9,379 nucleotides of DNA from an uncultured Prochlorococcus sp. GTDB taxonomy: Bacteria; Cyanobacteriota; Cyanobacteriia; PCC-6307; Cyanobiaceae. Below, piece after piece: positions 1 to 5,825 of the stretch. Location: positions 1 to 9,379 of the forward strand of contig CAJWIZ010000016.1 of the NCBI GenBank assembly GCA_913041805.1, written 5' to 3'. The notes below the pieces were generated by a model. The model was not told the origin of the DNA, did no database searches, and was given only the letters and a program-made list of their open reading frames with translations. The stretch's first letter is position 1, and each line of letters begins with the position of its first letter. Position numbers and translations under genes: made by a program.

Positions 1-1088
1 ATTCCACTTACTGCAATAGCCCAATCTGAACCTAGCTTTTTTCTTGCGCCTGTTGCCATGGCTTGGACAACTTGATCAGAAACAGCCCCAAATTGATTGA
101 GCATTTCTGAAGGAACGTCAAGAAACTTGGTTTTTATAGAATTGCTATACGAAATAATGCCTCCTATGAAGACATCTGAAGCCCCTGGAATTTGAGAAAG
201 TGCTGCTCCTAGTCCTCCACCAGTGCAGGACTCTGCGACAGCTAATGTTTCGCCACGTTGGCGCAGAAGTTCTAGGACAATTGAGCTCAAAGTATCGTCA
301 TCTGATCCATAACATTTCAACCCAGTCCGAAAGCGCAATTTTTGTTCTAAAGGGTCCAGGAGTTTGTTGGCATCTTCGATACTTGAACCACTAGCTGTAA
401 TTCTTAACTTCACTTCTCCAAGACTTGCATATGGTGCAATTGTTGGATTATTACTTTGTAAAAGATCTTCCAATTCTTCTGCCAAAATTGATTCTGAAAC
501 TCCTGAAAATTTTAGGTTCCTACTTATAAACGTCTCTTTAGATCCCCCATGCTTTCTTAGCCAAGAAACAGCAGTTTGATTCCACATAATTTTTAGTTCT
601 GTTGGCACGCCTGGGAAAGTCAATATTGTGAAGTGTTTTTTAGGTTGCCAGATCATCCCTGGTGCCGTCCCCGAAGGGTTTGGAATGATCTGTGCTCCTA
701 CTGGTAGCAATGCTTGTTTTCGATTACTTAAGGCGGAATAACTATCTTTGCTGTGAGTTTTGGTTTTAATATCTAGCCATGCTTCTTTGTTTTCTTCCAG
801 CGGCGAATTAAAAGTAGCAGCAATTGTTTCTGTTGTTAGATCGTCAGGAGTTGGGCCTAGACCACCTGTAGTTATAAGAATTCGACTTCTTTTTTTAGCT
901 TGCTGGATAACTTGCTTAATCCGATCAGGGTTATCTCCAACAACAGCTTGGTAGTAATGAGGCAACCCAAGAGCTGCCAACTCTTTGGCTATCCAGCGAG
1001 CATTGCTATTAAGGATGTTCCCAAGAAGTAACTCTGTGCCAATACAGAGAATCTCAACACCATCTTTTTCGTGTAGTTGCTTAGACAA
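1..1088 (-). CDS. cinA: CinA-like protein (competence/damage-inducible protein, MoCF + nicotinamide-mononucleotide amidase-type domains), 3' end cut off by the window
   Basis: Reading the minus strand from 1088 down to base 1 gives 362 uninterrupted codons with no stop, so the gene continues past the left edge; family members are about 420 residues, so roughly 60 are missing. The N-terminal part is a MoCF/MoaB-like domain: IGTELLLG at residues 16-23 and TGGLGPTPDD at 74-83. The C-terminal part is the CinA domain, with AESCTGG at 285-291. In other bacteria this domain deamidates nicotinamide mononucleotide and the N-terminal domain can act as an ADP-ribose pyrophosphatase; whether both work here is not visible. 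The start is chosen as TTG at 1088-1086, because an in-frame TGA lies two codons upstream at 1094-1092 and no ATG or GTG occurs in frame before the conserved EILCIGTE motif. A weak GAG lies just upstream. The gene follows glyA by 16 bases on the same strand and is probably co-transcribed with it. Confidence 0.93.
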   Translation of the reverse strand, partial: MSKQLHEKDGVEILCIGTELLLGNILNSNARWIAKELAALGLPHYYQAVVGDNPDRIKQVIQQAKKRSRILITTGGLGPTPDDLTTETIAATFNSPLEENKEAWLDIKTKTHSKDSYSALSNRKQALLPVGAQIIPNPSGTAPGMIWQPKKHFTILTFPGVPTELKIMWNQTAVSWLRKHGGSKETFISRNLKFSGVSESILAEELEDLLQSNNPTIAPYASLGEVKLRITASGSSIEDANKLLDPLEQKLRFRTGLKCYGSDDDTLSSIVLELLRQRGETLAVAESCTGGGLGAALSQIPGASDVFIGGIISYSNSIKTKFLDVPSEMLNQFGAVSDQVVQAMATGARKKLGSDWAIAVSG

Positions 1089-1104
1089 GACTCAGTTGAA
1101 TTCT

Positions 1105-2370
1105 TTAGCTATATAAAGGAAATTTTTTGCAAAGAGCCATCACTCTTTCGATGCATTTATTTTTAACAGCTACATCATTTGGGTTCAGTAACCTTTCTGC
1201 GATCACATCAGCGACTTCATAGAACGCTTCTTCATCAAAACCTCGTGTAGTGAGAGCTGCAGTCCCTAGCCTCATACCACTAGTGACAAATGGCGATTCT
1301 GGATCAAATGGAACAGTGTTTTTATTAGCCGTGATATTGACTTCACTTACGAGAAGATCTGCAACTTTCCCTGTCATTCCAATGCTTCGTAGATCTAGTA
1401 GAACTATGTGGTTATCAGTTCCTTTACTAACAACATCAATATTTTTCTTCTGAATACCTTTGGCCAATGCTTTTGCATTGTTCACTATCTGATTGCTGTA
1501 GGTAAGAAATTCTTTTTGCAATGCTTCGCCAAATGCAACTGCCTTGGCAGCAATAACATGCTCCAGAGGTCCTCCTTGACTTCCTGGAAAAACAGCTTTG
1601 TCAAATTTACGTCCAAATTCTTCGTTCCTGCATAGGATTAAACCACCTCTGGGACCTCTTAAGGTTTTGTGAGTAGTCGTGGTCACTACATCGCAATGAG
1701 GAACTGGGTTTGGGTGAATTCCTGCGGCAACTAGTCCGGCTATATGAGCCATGTCAGCCAATAGATATGCCCCTACTTCATCTGCGATAGAGCGAAATGC
1801 TTGAAAGTCGATTTCGCGAGGATATGCTGAATAACCACAGATAATTAATTGAGGTCGATGCGTGAGTGCTTGTTGGCGAATTGCTGCCATATCGAGTTGT
1901 TGAGTCTCACGATTAACGCCATAGTGAACGACATTGAACCACTTCCCGCTGACATTGACAGGTGAACCATGAGTAAGGTGGCCACCGTGGGAAAGATCCA
2001 TTCCCATGATTGTGTCGCCAGGTTTTAAAAGAGCGAGAAATACTGCGAAATTTGCTTGTGCTCCACTGTGTGGTTGAACATTGGCCCAATTGGCTTTAAA
2101 TAGTTCCTTTGCACGTTGAATGGCGAGCTCTTCAATTGCATCGATATGCTCGCAGCCGCCGTAGTAGCGTTTTTTAGGAAGCCCTTCCGCATATTTATTT
2201 GTTAGGACAGAACCCTGCGCTTGCATTACCGCTTGAGATGCAAAGTTTTCACTGGCGATTAGTTCTAAATGTGTTTCTTGTCTTGCTTTTTCCTTTTCGA
2301 TTAAATCTGCAACTCTTGAATCCGTATCCTTCAAATCAGAGTTAATCGAAAGCAAGGACAAATCTTTCAT
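1105..2370 (-). CDS. glyA: Serine hydroxymethyltransferase
   Basis: This cytosolic PLP enzyme interconverts serine plus tetrahydrofolate with glycine plus 5,10-methylene-tetrahydrofolate, the main one-carbon source for purine, thymidylate and methionine synthesis. In cyanobacteria it may also handle glycine made from photorespiratory glycolate. The 421-residue length is normal for bacterial SHMT. Visible landmarks are [10 protein letters not shown] (34-43), [11 protein letters not shown] (67-77), the PLP ring-contacting DMAHIAGL (206-213, with D206 and H209), and TTTTHKT (230-236) with K235 as the expected Schiff-base lysine, followed by RGPRGG. The ATG at 2370-2368 fits homologues, which start about 30 residues before the [12 protein letters not shown] block. 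No clear Shine-Dalgarno sequence precedes it, which is common in this group. It is the first gene of a likely glyA-cinA transcript. There are no frameshifts or missing catalytic residues. Confidence 0.98.
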   Translation of the reverse strand: MKDLSLLSINSDLKDTDSRVADLIEKEKARQETHLELIASENFASQAVMQAQGSVLTNKYAEGLPKKRYYGGCEHIDAIEELAIQRAKELFKANWANVQPHSGAQANFAVFLALLKPGDTIMGMDLSHGGHLTHGSPVNVSGKWFNVVHYGVNRETQQLDMAAIRQQALTHRPQLIICGYSAYPREIDFQAFRSIADEVGAYLLADMAHIAGLVAAGIHPNPVPHCDVVTTTTHKTLRGPRGGLILCRNEEFGRKFDKAVFPGSQGGPLEHVIAAKAVAFGEALQKEFLTYSNQIVNNAKALAKGIQKKNIDVVSKGTDNHIVLLDLRSIGMTGKVADLLVSEVNITANKNTVPFDPESPFVTSGMRLGTAALTTRGFDEEAFYEVADVIAERLLNPNDVAVKNKCIERVMALCKKFPLYS

Positions 2371-2392
2371 TTGTTGGATTCAAAGCTCTGGG

Positions 2393-2398
2393 ATAGTA
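2393..2398 (-). promoter_or_regulatory. Candidate -10 box for glyA
   Basis: On the minus strand the hexamer reads TACTAT, a near match to TATAAT, and would put the transcription start about 16 nt before the glyA ATG. No convincing -35 hexamer is seen at the right spacing. This is inferred from sequence alone. Confidence 0.3.
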
Positions 2399-2427
2399 GG
2401 AAAACTTCCATCGATTTGATACGTAGA

Positions 2428-2449
2428 GCCATCTTTTTGCTTTGATGGC
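2428..2449. repeat. Inverted repeat GCCATC-N10-GATGGC upstream of glyA
   Basis: Two perfect 6-base arms (2428-2433 and 2444-2449) are separated by a T-rich 10-base spacer. The repeat lies between the tRNA-Arg terminator and the candidate glyA -10 box, about 30 bases upstream of that box, so it is placed like an activator or repressor site. A short repeat like this can occur by chance, and I do not recognise the binding protein. Confidence 0.3.
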
Positions 2450-2457
2450 GACAAATT

Positions 2458-2485
2458 AAAAAAAAAACTGCCCTTATGGGCAGTT
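2458..2485 (-). terminator. Intrinsic terminator of the tRNA-Arg gene
   Basis: On the minus strand an 8-bp stem AACTGCCC/GGGCAGTT with an ATAA loop (2466-2485) is followed by a run of ten T residues (A at 2458-2467 on the plus strand). It begins 6 bases after the 3' end of the tRNA. It should separate the tRNA transcript from glyA, implying that glyA has its own promoter in 2371-2457. Confidence 0.85.
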
Positions 2486-2491
2486 GTAAAA

Positions 2492-2565
2492 CGAGCCTGG
2501 AGAGATTCGAACTCCCGACCCTCTGATCCGTAGTCAGATGCTCTAATCCGCTGAGCTACAGGCCC
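2492..2565 (-). tRNA. tRNA-Arg, anticodon ACG
   Basis: The minus strand folds into a complete 74-nt cloverleaf. The acceptor stem is GGGCCTG/CAGGCTC (one G-U pair), the D arm is GCTC...GAGC, the anticodon stem is TCTGA/TCAGA with loop CTACGGA, the variable region is GGGTC, and the T arm is GGGAG/CTCTC with loop TTCGAAT. The discriminator base is G. CCA is not encoded and must be added by the CCA-adding enzyme. Position 34 is A in an ACG anticodon, which in bacteria is normally converted to inosine by TadA so that the tRNA reads CGU, CGC and CGA. Confidence 0.97.
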
Positions 2566-2577
2566 TCGAATAAATTA

Positions 2578-2607
2578 ATCACACTCCATTAAGGGCACCT
2601 TCGTCAA
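2578..2607 (-). promoter_or_regulatory. Candidate promoter of tRNA-Arg
   Basis: On the minus strand TTGACG (2607-2602) matches the -35 consensus at five of six bases, and an 18-base spacer leads to TGTGAT (2583-2578) as a weak -10. The predicted start falls about 6 nt before the mature tRNA 5' end at 2565. The -35 is good and the -10 is poor. Confidence 0.4.
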
Positions 2608-2653
2608 CTAAACCAACAATTTTCACCAAAATTAAAGCAATTGCATTTTCCAT

Positions 2654-2944
2654 ATGACTTTGAATCCAGCTGATTTAAGAGACCTGCAGATCTCTATAGG
2701 TGATCGCCTTTATATTCAAGTTGCAAGTTGGCATCTCTATTTACGTGATGCTGGTTTGGCAGAAACACTTGCTATGGAATGCAATGCAAATCTTGATTTA
2801 GGAGCAAGTGTTGCAGCAAGAAAGGCATTAGAGGCTGTTCAAGTACAACTTGCAGGAGGAACTACTCGTTTGCCATTGGCACGGTTAATTCCTTCGGGAC
2901 AGATTTTTGACCTTGAGGACATTTTGGACCCCTATTGCCGATAA
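2654..2944 (+). CDS. Small cyanobacterial protein of unknown function, DUF3181-like
   Basis: The 96-residue soluble protein has no signal peptide and no membrane segment. It looks like a helical protein: a first half containing DRLYIQVASWHLYLRDAGLAE-type amphipathic helices (about residues 17-38), a second helix rich in Ala/Val (about 50-66), and a conserved-looking tail with GGTTRLPLARLIP and DLEDILDPYCR (about 68-96). The sequence resembles the cyanobacteria-restricted DUF3181 family, recognised from memory rather than a search. No function is known and none is inferred. The ATG at 2654 is preceded by AT-rich DNA without a Shine-Dalgarno site. It lies 25 bases upstream of the 87-residue gene on the same strand, so the two are probably co-transcribed. 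Confidence 0.85.
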   Translation: MTLNPADLRDLQISIGDRLYIQVASWHLYLRDAGLAETLAMECNANLDLGASVAARKALEAVQVQLAGGTTRLPLARLIPSGQIFDLEDILDPYCR

Positions 2945-2955
2945 GGTTGCATAAC

Positions 2956-2963
2956 TGAGGGAG
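2956..2963 (+). promoter_or_regulatory. Shine-Dalgarno site that supports the TTG start at 2970
   Basis: The stretch TGAGGGAG is a strong match to the anti-Shine-Dalgarno complement and ends 6 bases before TTG at 2970. An in-frame stop (TAA, 2952-2954) lies just upstream and there is no ATG until codon 12, so this site decides the start. Strong sites like this are unusual among the genes in this window. Confidence 0.7.
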
Positions 2964-2969
2964 CCCCCA

Positions 2970-3233
2970 TTGCTGATTATTGAGGTGACCAATGCTCGTG
3001 AAGTAATGCGAGAGCGATTAGGTCCGTTGGGCGATCGATTGCTAGGCAAAGTACTTGATGCAGAAGCTCAGGTGGAGAAAGCTTTGATTCAGGAGATGGA
3101 ACTTTCTTTTCAAGAATTTGGTATTCAGGCTCGAATCTTGTCAGTAGAAGGGCCCAAGTTGAGGGATGAAAATCATTTGGACTTTCCAATAAAAGTTAGA
3201 GAAGCAAGGGATGTTCACCTTAAAGACGAATAA
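2970..3233 (+). CDS. Small conserved cyanobacterial protein of unknown function, TTG start
   Basis: The gene encodes 87 residues from a TTG codon backed by the Shine-Dalgarno site at 2956-2963. The product is charged and soluble, with no signal peptide or membrane segment. The first two thirds is a probable long helical region (ITNARE-like start, then RERLGPLGDRLLGKVLDAEAQVEKALIQEMELSFQEFG by position about 12-50), followed by a short strand-rich part (QARILSVEGPKL, about 53-64) and a hydrophilic tail. I have the impression of similar proteins in other picocyanobacteria but cannot assign a family. Its 3' end overlaps the convergent murJ coding region by 14 bases. Functional linkage to the upstream DUF3181-like gene is suggested only by the 25-base spacing. 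Confidence 0.8.
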   Translation: MLIIEVTNAREVMRERLGPLGDRLLGKVLDAEAQVEKALIQEMELSFQEFGIQARILSVEGPKLRDENHLDFPIKVREARDVHLKDE

Positions 3234-4827
3234 TTTTTTTCTTAAGCAGAGTTTGGAGATCTTGGACTTCTTTGACTCCAATTGAACTACCTATTAACCC
3301 AAATATCAAAAGACTTGTTGTTGCAGAAAAACTGACTTGGCTAAGAAGGCCTAAAAAATCTTCTGGCCATTCAATAAATGTACTCATAGTCCAGGCAACT
3401 AATCCTGAGATTGATCCTGCTATTAGAAGTTTGCCTCCATCTAAAATCCATTCGATTAAAGGCACTTGTTTTATACGAGACTTGAGGCTTAACAAAAGTG
3501 CTCCACAGGTAAGAAAGTTTATTGCAACTGTTGCTAAAACAATTCCTGGTGCACCAAAATTGAATGGCATTTGAGGCCCCCAAGGAGTTGGACCTCCAAC
3601 TAAGATCCAATCAAAAATAATATTTAAGCCAATACCTATTACAGATAGATTAAATGGCGTTCTTCCATCACCAAGAGCATAAAAGACACGTACGAGTAAA
3701 TCTCTACATAAGTAGGCAGGCATGCCTAATCCATATGCAACTAATAAGCCTGATACTAGATTTATTGCATTACTTTCAAATGCTCCCCTTGCATAAAAGA
3801 GCGCAACTATTGGTGATCCTAAAGTTATGAATACAGCACCTAGACTAATCATACTTGCTAGTGAAAGCATAATCCCTTGTCGAATTCTTCTGATTAGTAA
3901 TGTTTGATCTTTTGAACTTGCAAGCTTTGCAAATGTTGGAAGCAGTGGAATGATTACAGCATTTGATAGCAATCCTAAAGGCGCTTGAATTAAGAAGTTT
4001 GCATAGCTAAGTCCTGATGCTGCTCCAAGTATTCCAGATGCAAAGAACAAATCAGTAAAAACATTTATTTGTAACATTCCAGATGAAAGTGTTGCGGGAC
4101 CAATGATCTTTAGTACTTCTTTTACTCCTGGATGTTTCCAGTCCCAGGTAAGTTTGAATTTGCCAATACGTTTATTTAATAAGGCAGGAATCTGAACTAG
4201 CCATTGCAATAGAGCACCTAAAATTGTGCCAATTGCAAGAATTAATCCTCCTTTCAAAGCAAAATCTTTTGATTCGAGAATAGATCCTTCATGTATCCAA
4301 AAAATACCAATTAAGGTCATTAGCACTATGCTTGAAATTAATGGCGATATTGCTGGAATCAAAAAAGAATCTCTTGCATTTAGAGAGCCAAAGCCAATAC
4401 CAATTAAGCCTGCAAAAATAGCTATTGGAGCCATTATTTGTAATTGAACCACAGCAATTCTGTGCACTTCATCATTAAGCCCGGGGCCAATTATCTTGAT
4501 AAGAGGATCCGCTGCAAAAACAAGAAATAGAGTGATAATTATTAGTGATGCACTGACTAAGCTATATATTGCGGATAAGATATATGAAGATTCTTCCTCT
4601 CCTTTACGGCTTAGGACAGTGACTATTGCGTTGTGAAATGGGCCATTGATTCCACCTAAAAGAATTAAAAAAAACCCAGGTAGAACATATGCATAGTTAT
4701 AAGCGTCATAAGCAGCCCCTACACCGAAAGCACCAGCTATGAATAGTTGTCTGGCTAGCCCACCAACTTTACTTAGCCCTGTCCCTAAGGTGACTGTTAG
4801 GGCAATCTTTTTCAGAGATTTTGTCAT
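3220..4827 (-). CDS. murJ: MurJ/MviN-family lipid II flippase
   Basis: This 535-residue polytopic membrane protein of the MOP exporter superfamily would flip lipid-linked peptidoglycan precursor (lipid II) to the periplasmic face of the inner membrane. About 14 hydrophobic helices are visible along its length. Family landmarks are GLARQ (23-27), FGVGAAYDAYNYAYVLP (34-50, with D41), GGINGPFHNA (58-67), the loop YARGAFE (345-351) and RVFYALGDGRTP (380-391). R26 and D41 match E. coli R24 and D39. K20 replaces E. coli R18, and the positions corresponding to E. coli R52 and R270 appear to be non-arginine (around residues 53-55, and F278 in SYANFL). I recall the same substitutions in other cyanobacterial MurJ proteins, so this is probably lineage-typical. 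The ATG at 4827 has GGATAAAG just upstream on the minus strand. It is divergent from sfsA and convergent with the 87-residue gene. Confidence 0.95.
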   Translation of the reverse strand: MTKSLKKIALTVTLGTGLSKVGGLARQLFIAGAFGVGAAYDAYNYAYVLPGFFLILLGGINGPFHNAIVTVLSRKGEEESSYILSAIYSLVSASLIIITLFLVFAADPLIKIIGPGLNDEVHRIAVVQLQIMAPIAIFAGLIGIGFGSLNARDSFLIPAISPLISSIVLMTLIGIFWIHEGSILESKDFALKGGLILAIGTILGALLQWLVQIPALLNKRIGKFKLTWDWKHPGVKEVLKIIGPATLSSGMLQINVFTDLFFASGILGAASGLSYANFLIQAPLGLLSNAVIIPLLPTFAKLASSKDQTLLIRRIRQGIMLSLASMISLGAVFITLGSPIVALFYARGAFESNAINLVSGLLVAYGLGMPAYLCRDLLVRVFYALGDGRTPFNLSVIGIGLNIIFDWILVGGPTPWGPQMPFNFGAPGIVLATVAINFLTCGALLLSLKSRIKQVPLIEWILDGGKLLIAGSISGLVAWTMSTFIEWPEDFLGLLSQVSFSATTSLLIFGLIGSSIGVKEVQDLQTLLKKKIIRL

Positions 4828-4836
4828 TCTTTATCC

Positions 4837-4854
4837 AAGAACAATGATGTTCTT
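4837..4854. repeat. Inverted repeat AAGAACA-N4-TGTTCTT in the murJ leader
   Basis: Perfect 7-base arms flank a 4-base centre. The repeat starts 9 bases upstream of the murJ ATG. In murJ mRNA it would fold into a hairpin directly before the GGATAAAG ribosome binding site; as DNA it has the size of a dimeric repressor site. It lies in the 82-base region between divergent murJ and sfsA. GAAC-N6-GTTC does not match the Bacillus LexA box (GAAC-N4-GTTC) or the cyanobacterial GTAC-type one, so no regulator is assigned. Confidence 0.5.
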
Positions 4855-4909
4855 AAGTTGTTTCATTAAGCTTCTGATAGGTCGTTAAGGCAAAAATGTT
4901 TGGATTTCA

Positions 4910-5680
4910 ATGGTGATTGAGCCATTGCTAACTTTCCCTTCCTTAGAAGAAGGAATCTTGCTTAAGCGTTATAAGCGCTTTCTGGCAGATGTGGAATTAA
5001 AAGGCGGCGAAATTGTTACTGCACATTGTGCAAACACTGGCCCCATGACAGGTGTGTTAAATCAAGGTGGCCGGGTAAGACTGCGTTATGCCCCATCTCC
5101 CACTCGAAAACTCGACTGGTCTTGGGAGCAAGCTGAGGTTCTTGGCAAAAAAGGGGAATCTACCTGGGTAGGTATAAACACATCTTTGCCTAACAAACTT
5201 ATTCGATTAGCGATTGAAGCTGATTTGCTATTAGATCAAATTGGTTTGGTTAAGACAATTCGCCAAGAAGTTCCCTATGGACTAAATAGGCGAAGCAGAA
5301 TTGATTTATTGATAACTCCTGATGAAGAATCCTCTGACTCCAGACCTATTTACGTAGAGGTAAAAAACACAACTTGGAAGGAAGGAAATGTGGCCCTTTT
5401 CCCTGACACAGTAACTGAACGAGGTCAAAAGCATTTGAAAGAGCTTATGGGTTTACTGCCCGAAGCCAGATCAGTGCTGGTCCCATGTCTTAGTAGAAGT
5501 GACGTAGAAACCTTTGCAACAGGAGATACTGCTGATCCACTTTATGGAAAGTTGTTTAGAGATGCTTTGAATGCAGGAGTTGAAGTTATTCCTTGTTGCT
5601 TTGGATTTCATCAAGACAAAATCACCTGGGAAGGTACACGAATGGTTAACGAAAAGTTATTGAAAAAATCTAGGCTTTAA
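4910..5680 (+). CDS. sfsA: SfsA-family protein (sugar fermentation stimulation protein homologue)
   Basis: The 256-residue length is slightly longer than the usual 230-250. Signatures are YKRFLADVEL (21-30), AHCANTGPM (38-46), RSRIDLLI (128-135), YVEVKNTT (148-155) and FPDTVTERGQKHLKEL (164-179). The N-terminal part is an OB-like nucleic-acid-binding domain and the rest has a restriction-endonuclease-like fold; D132, E150 and K152 match the PD-(D/E)xK pattern, so a nuclease activity is plausible from the family fold. In E. coli SfsA was named for stimulating maltose use and binds DNA; its role in a phototroph is unknown. The ATG at 4910 is followed by GTG at 4913, and either could be used; there is no strong Shine-Dalgarno site. 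It is divergent from murJ and lies 145 bases upstream of amt1. It has no membrane segment or signal peptide. Confidence 0.95.
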   Translation: MVIEPLLTFPSLEEGILLKRYKRFLADVELKGGEIVTAHCANTGPMTGVLNQGGRVRLRYAPSPTRKLDWSWEQAEVLGKKGESTWVGINTSLPNKLIRLAIEADLLLDQIGLVKTIRQEVPYGLNRRSRIDLLITPDEESSDSRPIYVEVKNTTWKEGNVALFPDTVTERGQKHLKELMGLLPEARSVLVPCLSRSDVETFATGDTADPLYGKLFRDALNAGVEVIPCCFGFHQDKITWEGTRMVNEKLLKKSRL

Positions 5681-5728
5681 GGCGACGACTTTTCTTTAGG
5701 GACAAATACCTTGGTGAATTAATGATTT

Positions 5729-5744
5729 TGTATAAAGGATGACA
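5729..5744 (+). promoter_or_regulatory. NtcA-like site upstream of amt1
   Basis: The 16-mer reads TGTA-N8-GACA, one base off the palindromic NtcA consensus TGTA-N8-TACA, with the A/T-rich flanks typical of such sites. NtcA is the CRP-family regulator that, with 2-oxoglutarate, activates nitrogen genes in cyanobacteria, and ammonium transporter genes are known targets. A possible -10 box, TATAAC, lies at 5761-5766. The spacing from the site to that box (17 bases after GAC) is shorter than the usual 20-24, which weakens the call. Confidence 0.4.
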
Positions 5745-5783
5745 ATTTTATGGCCGAATTTATAACAGTTTGTACCTTACAAG

Positions 5784-5801
5784 TTGGACTAATTAGTCCA
5801 A
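5784..5801 (+). promoter_or_regulatory. 18-base perfect palindrome plus T-rich run in the amt1 leader
   Basis: The sequence TTGGACTAATTAGTCCAA is its own reverse complement and is followed by TTATTTTTT (5802-5810), ending 15 bases before the amt1 ATG. As RNA it makes a 7-bp stem with an AATT loop and a U-rich tail, the form of a weak intrinsic terminator. It could end the sfsA transcript, attenuate amt1, or serve as a protein-binding operator. The sequence does not settle which. Confidence 0.55.
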
Positions 5802-5825
5802 TTATTTTTTAGCAGCTTCAACTTT

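Noticed and set aside
760..954. Plus-strand open frames across the first 1,100 bases that might be separate genes.
   Set aside because: The minus strand reads as one continuous CinA sequence with family motifs through this whole stretch, so the plus-strand frames are antisense shadows.
2618..2633. AT-only inverted repeat AATTTT-CACC-AAAATT upstream of the DUF3181-like gene.
   Set aside because: Arms made only of A and T in AT-rich intergenic DNA arise easily by chance, and no regulator or terminator pattern goes with it.
2977..3189. A 70-codon minus-strand frame opposite the 87-residue gene.
   Set aside because: It lies antisense within a better supported gene that has a strong ribosome binding site, and its product has no recognisable feature.
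4837..4854. A LexA box upstream of murJ.
   Set aside because: The half-sites GAAC and GTTC are separated by six bases instead of the four of the Bacillus-type box, and cyanobacterial LexA sites have a different core.
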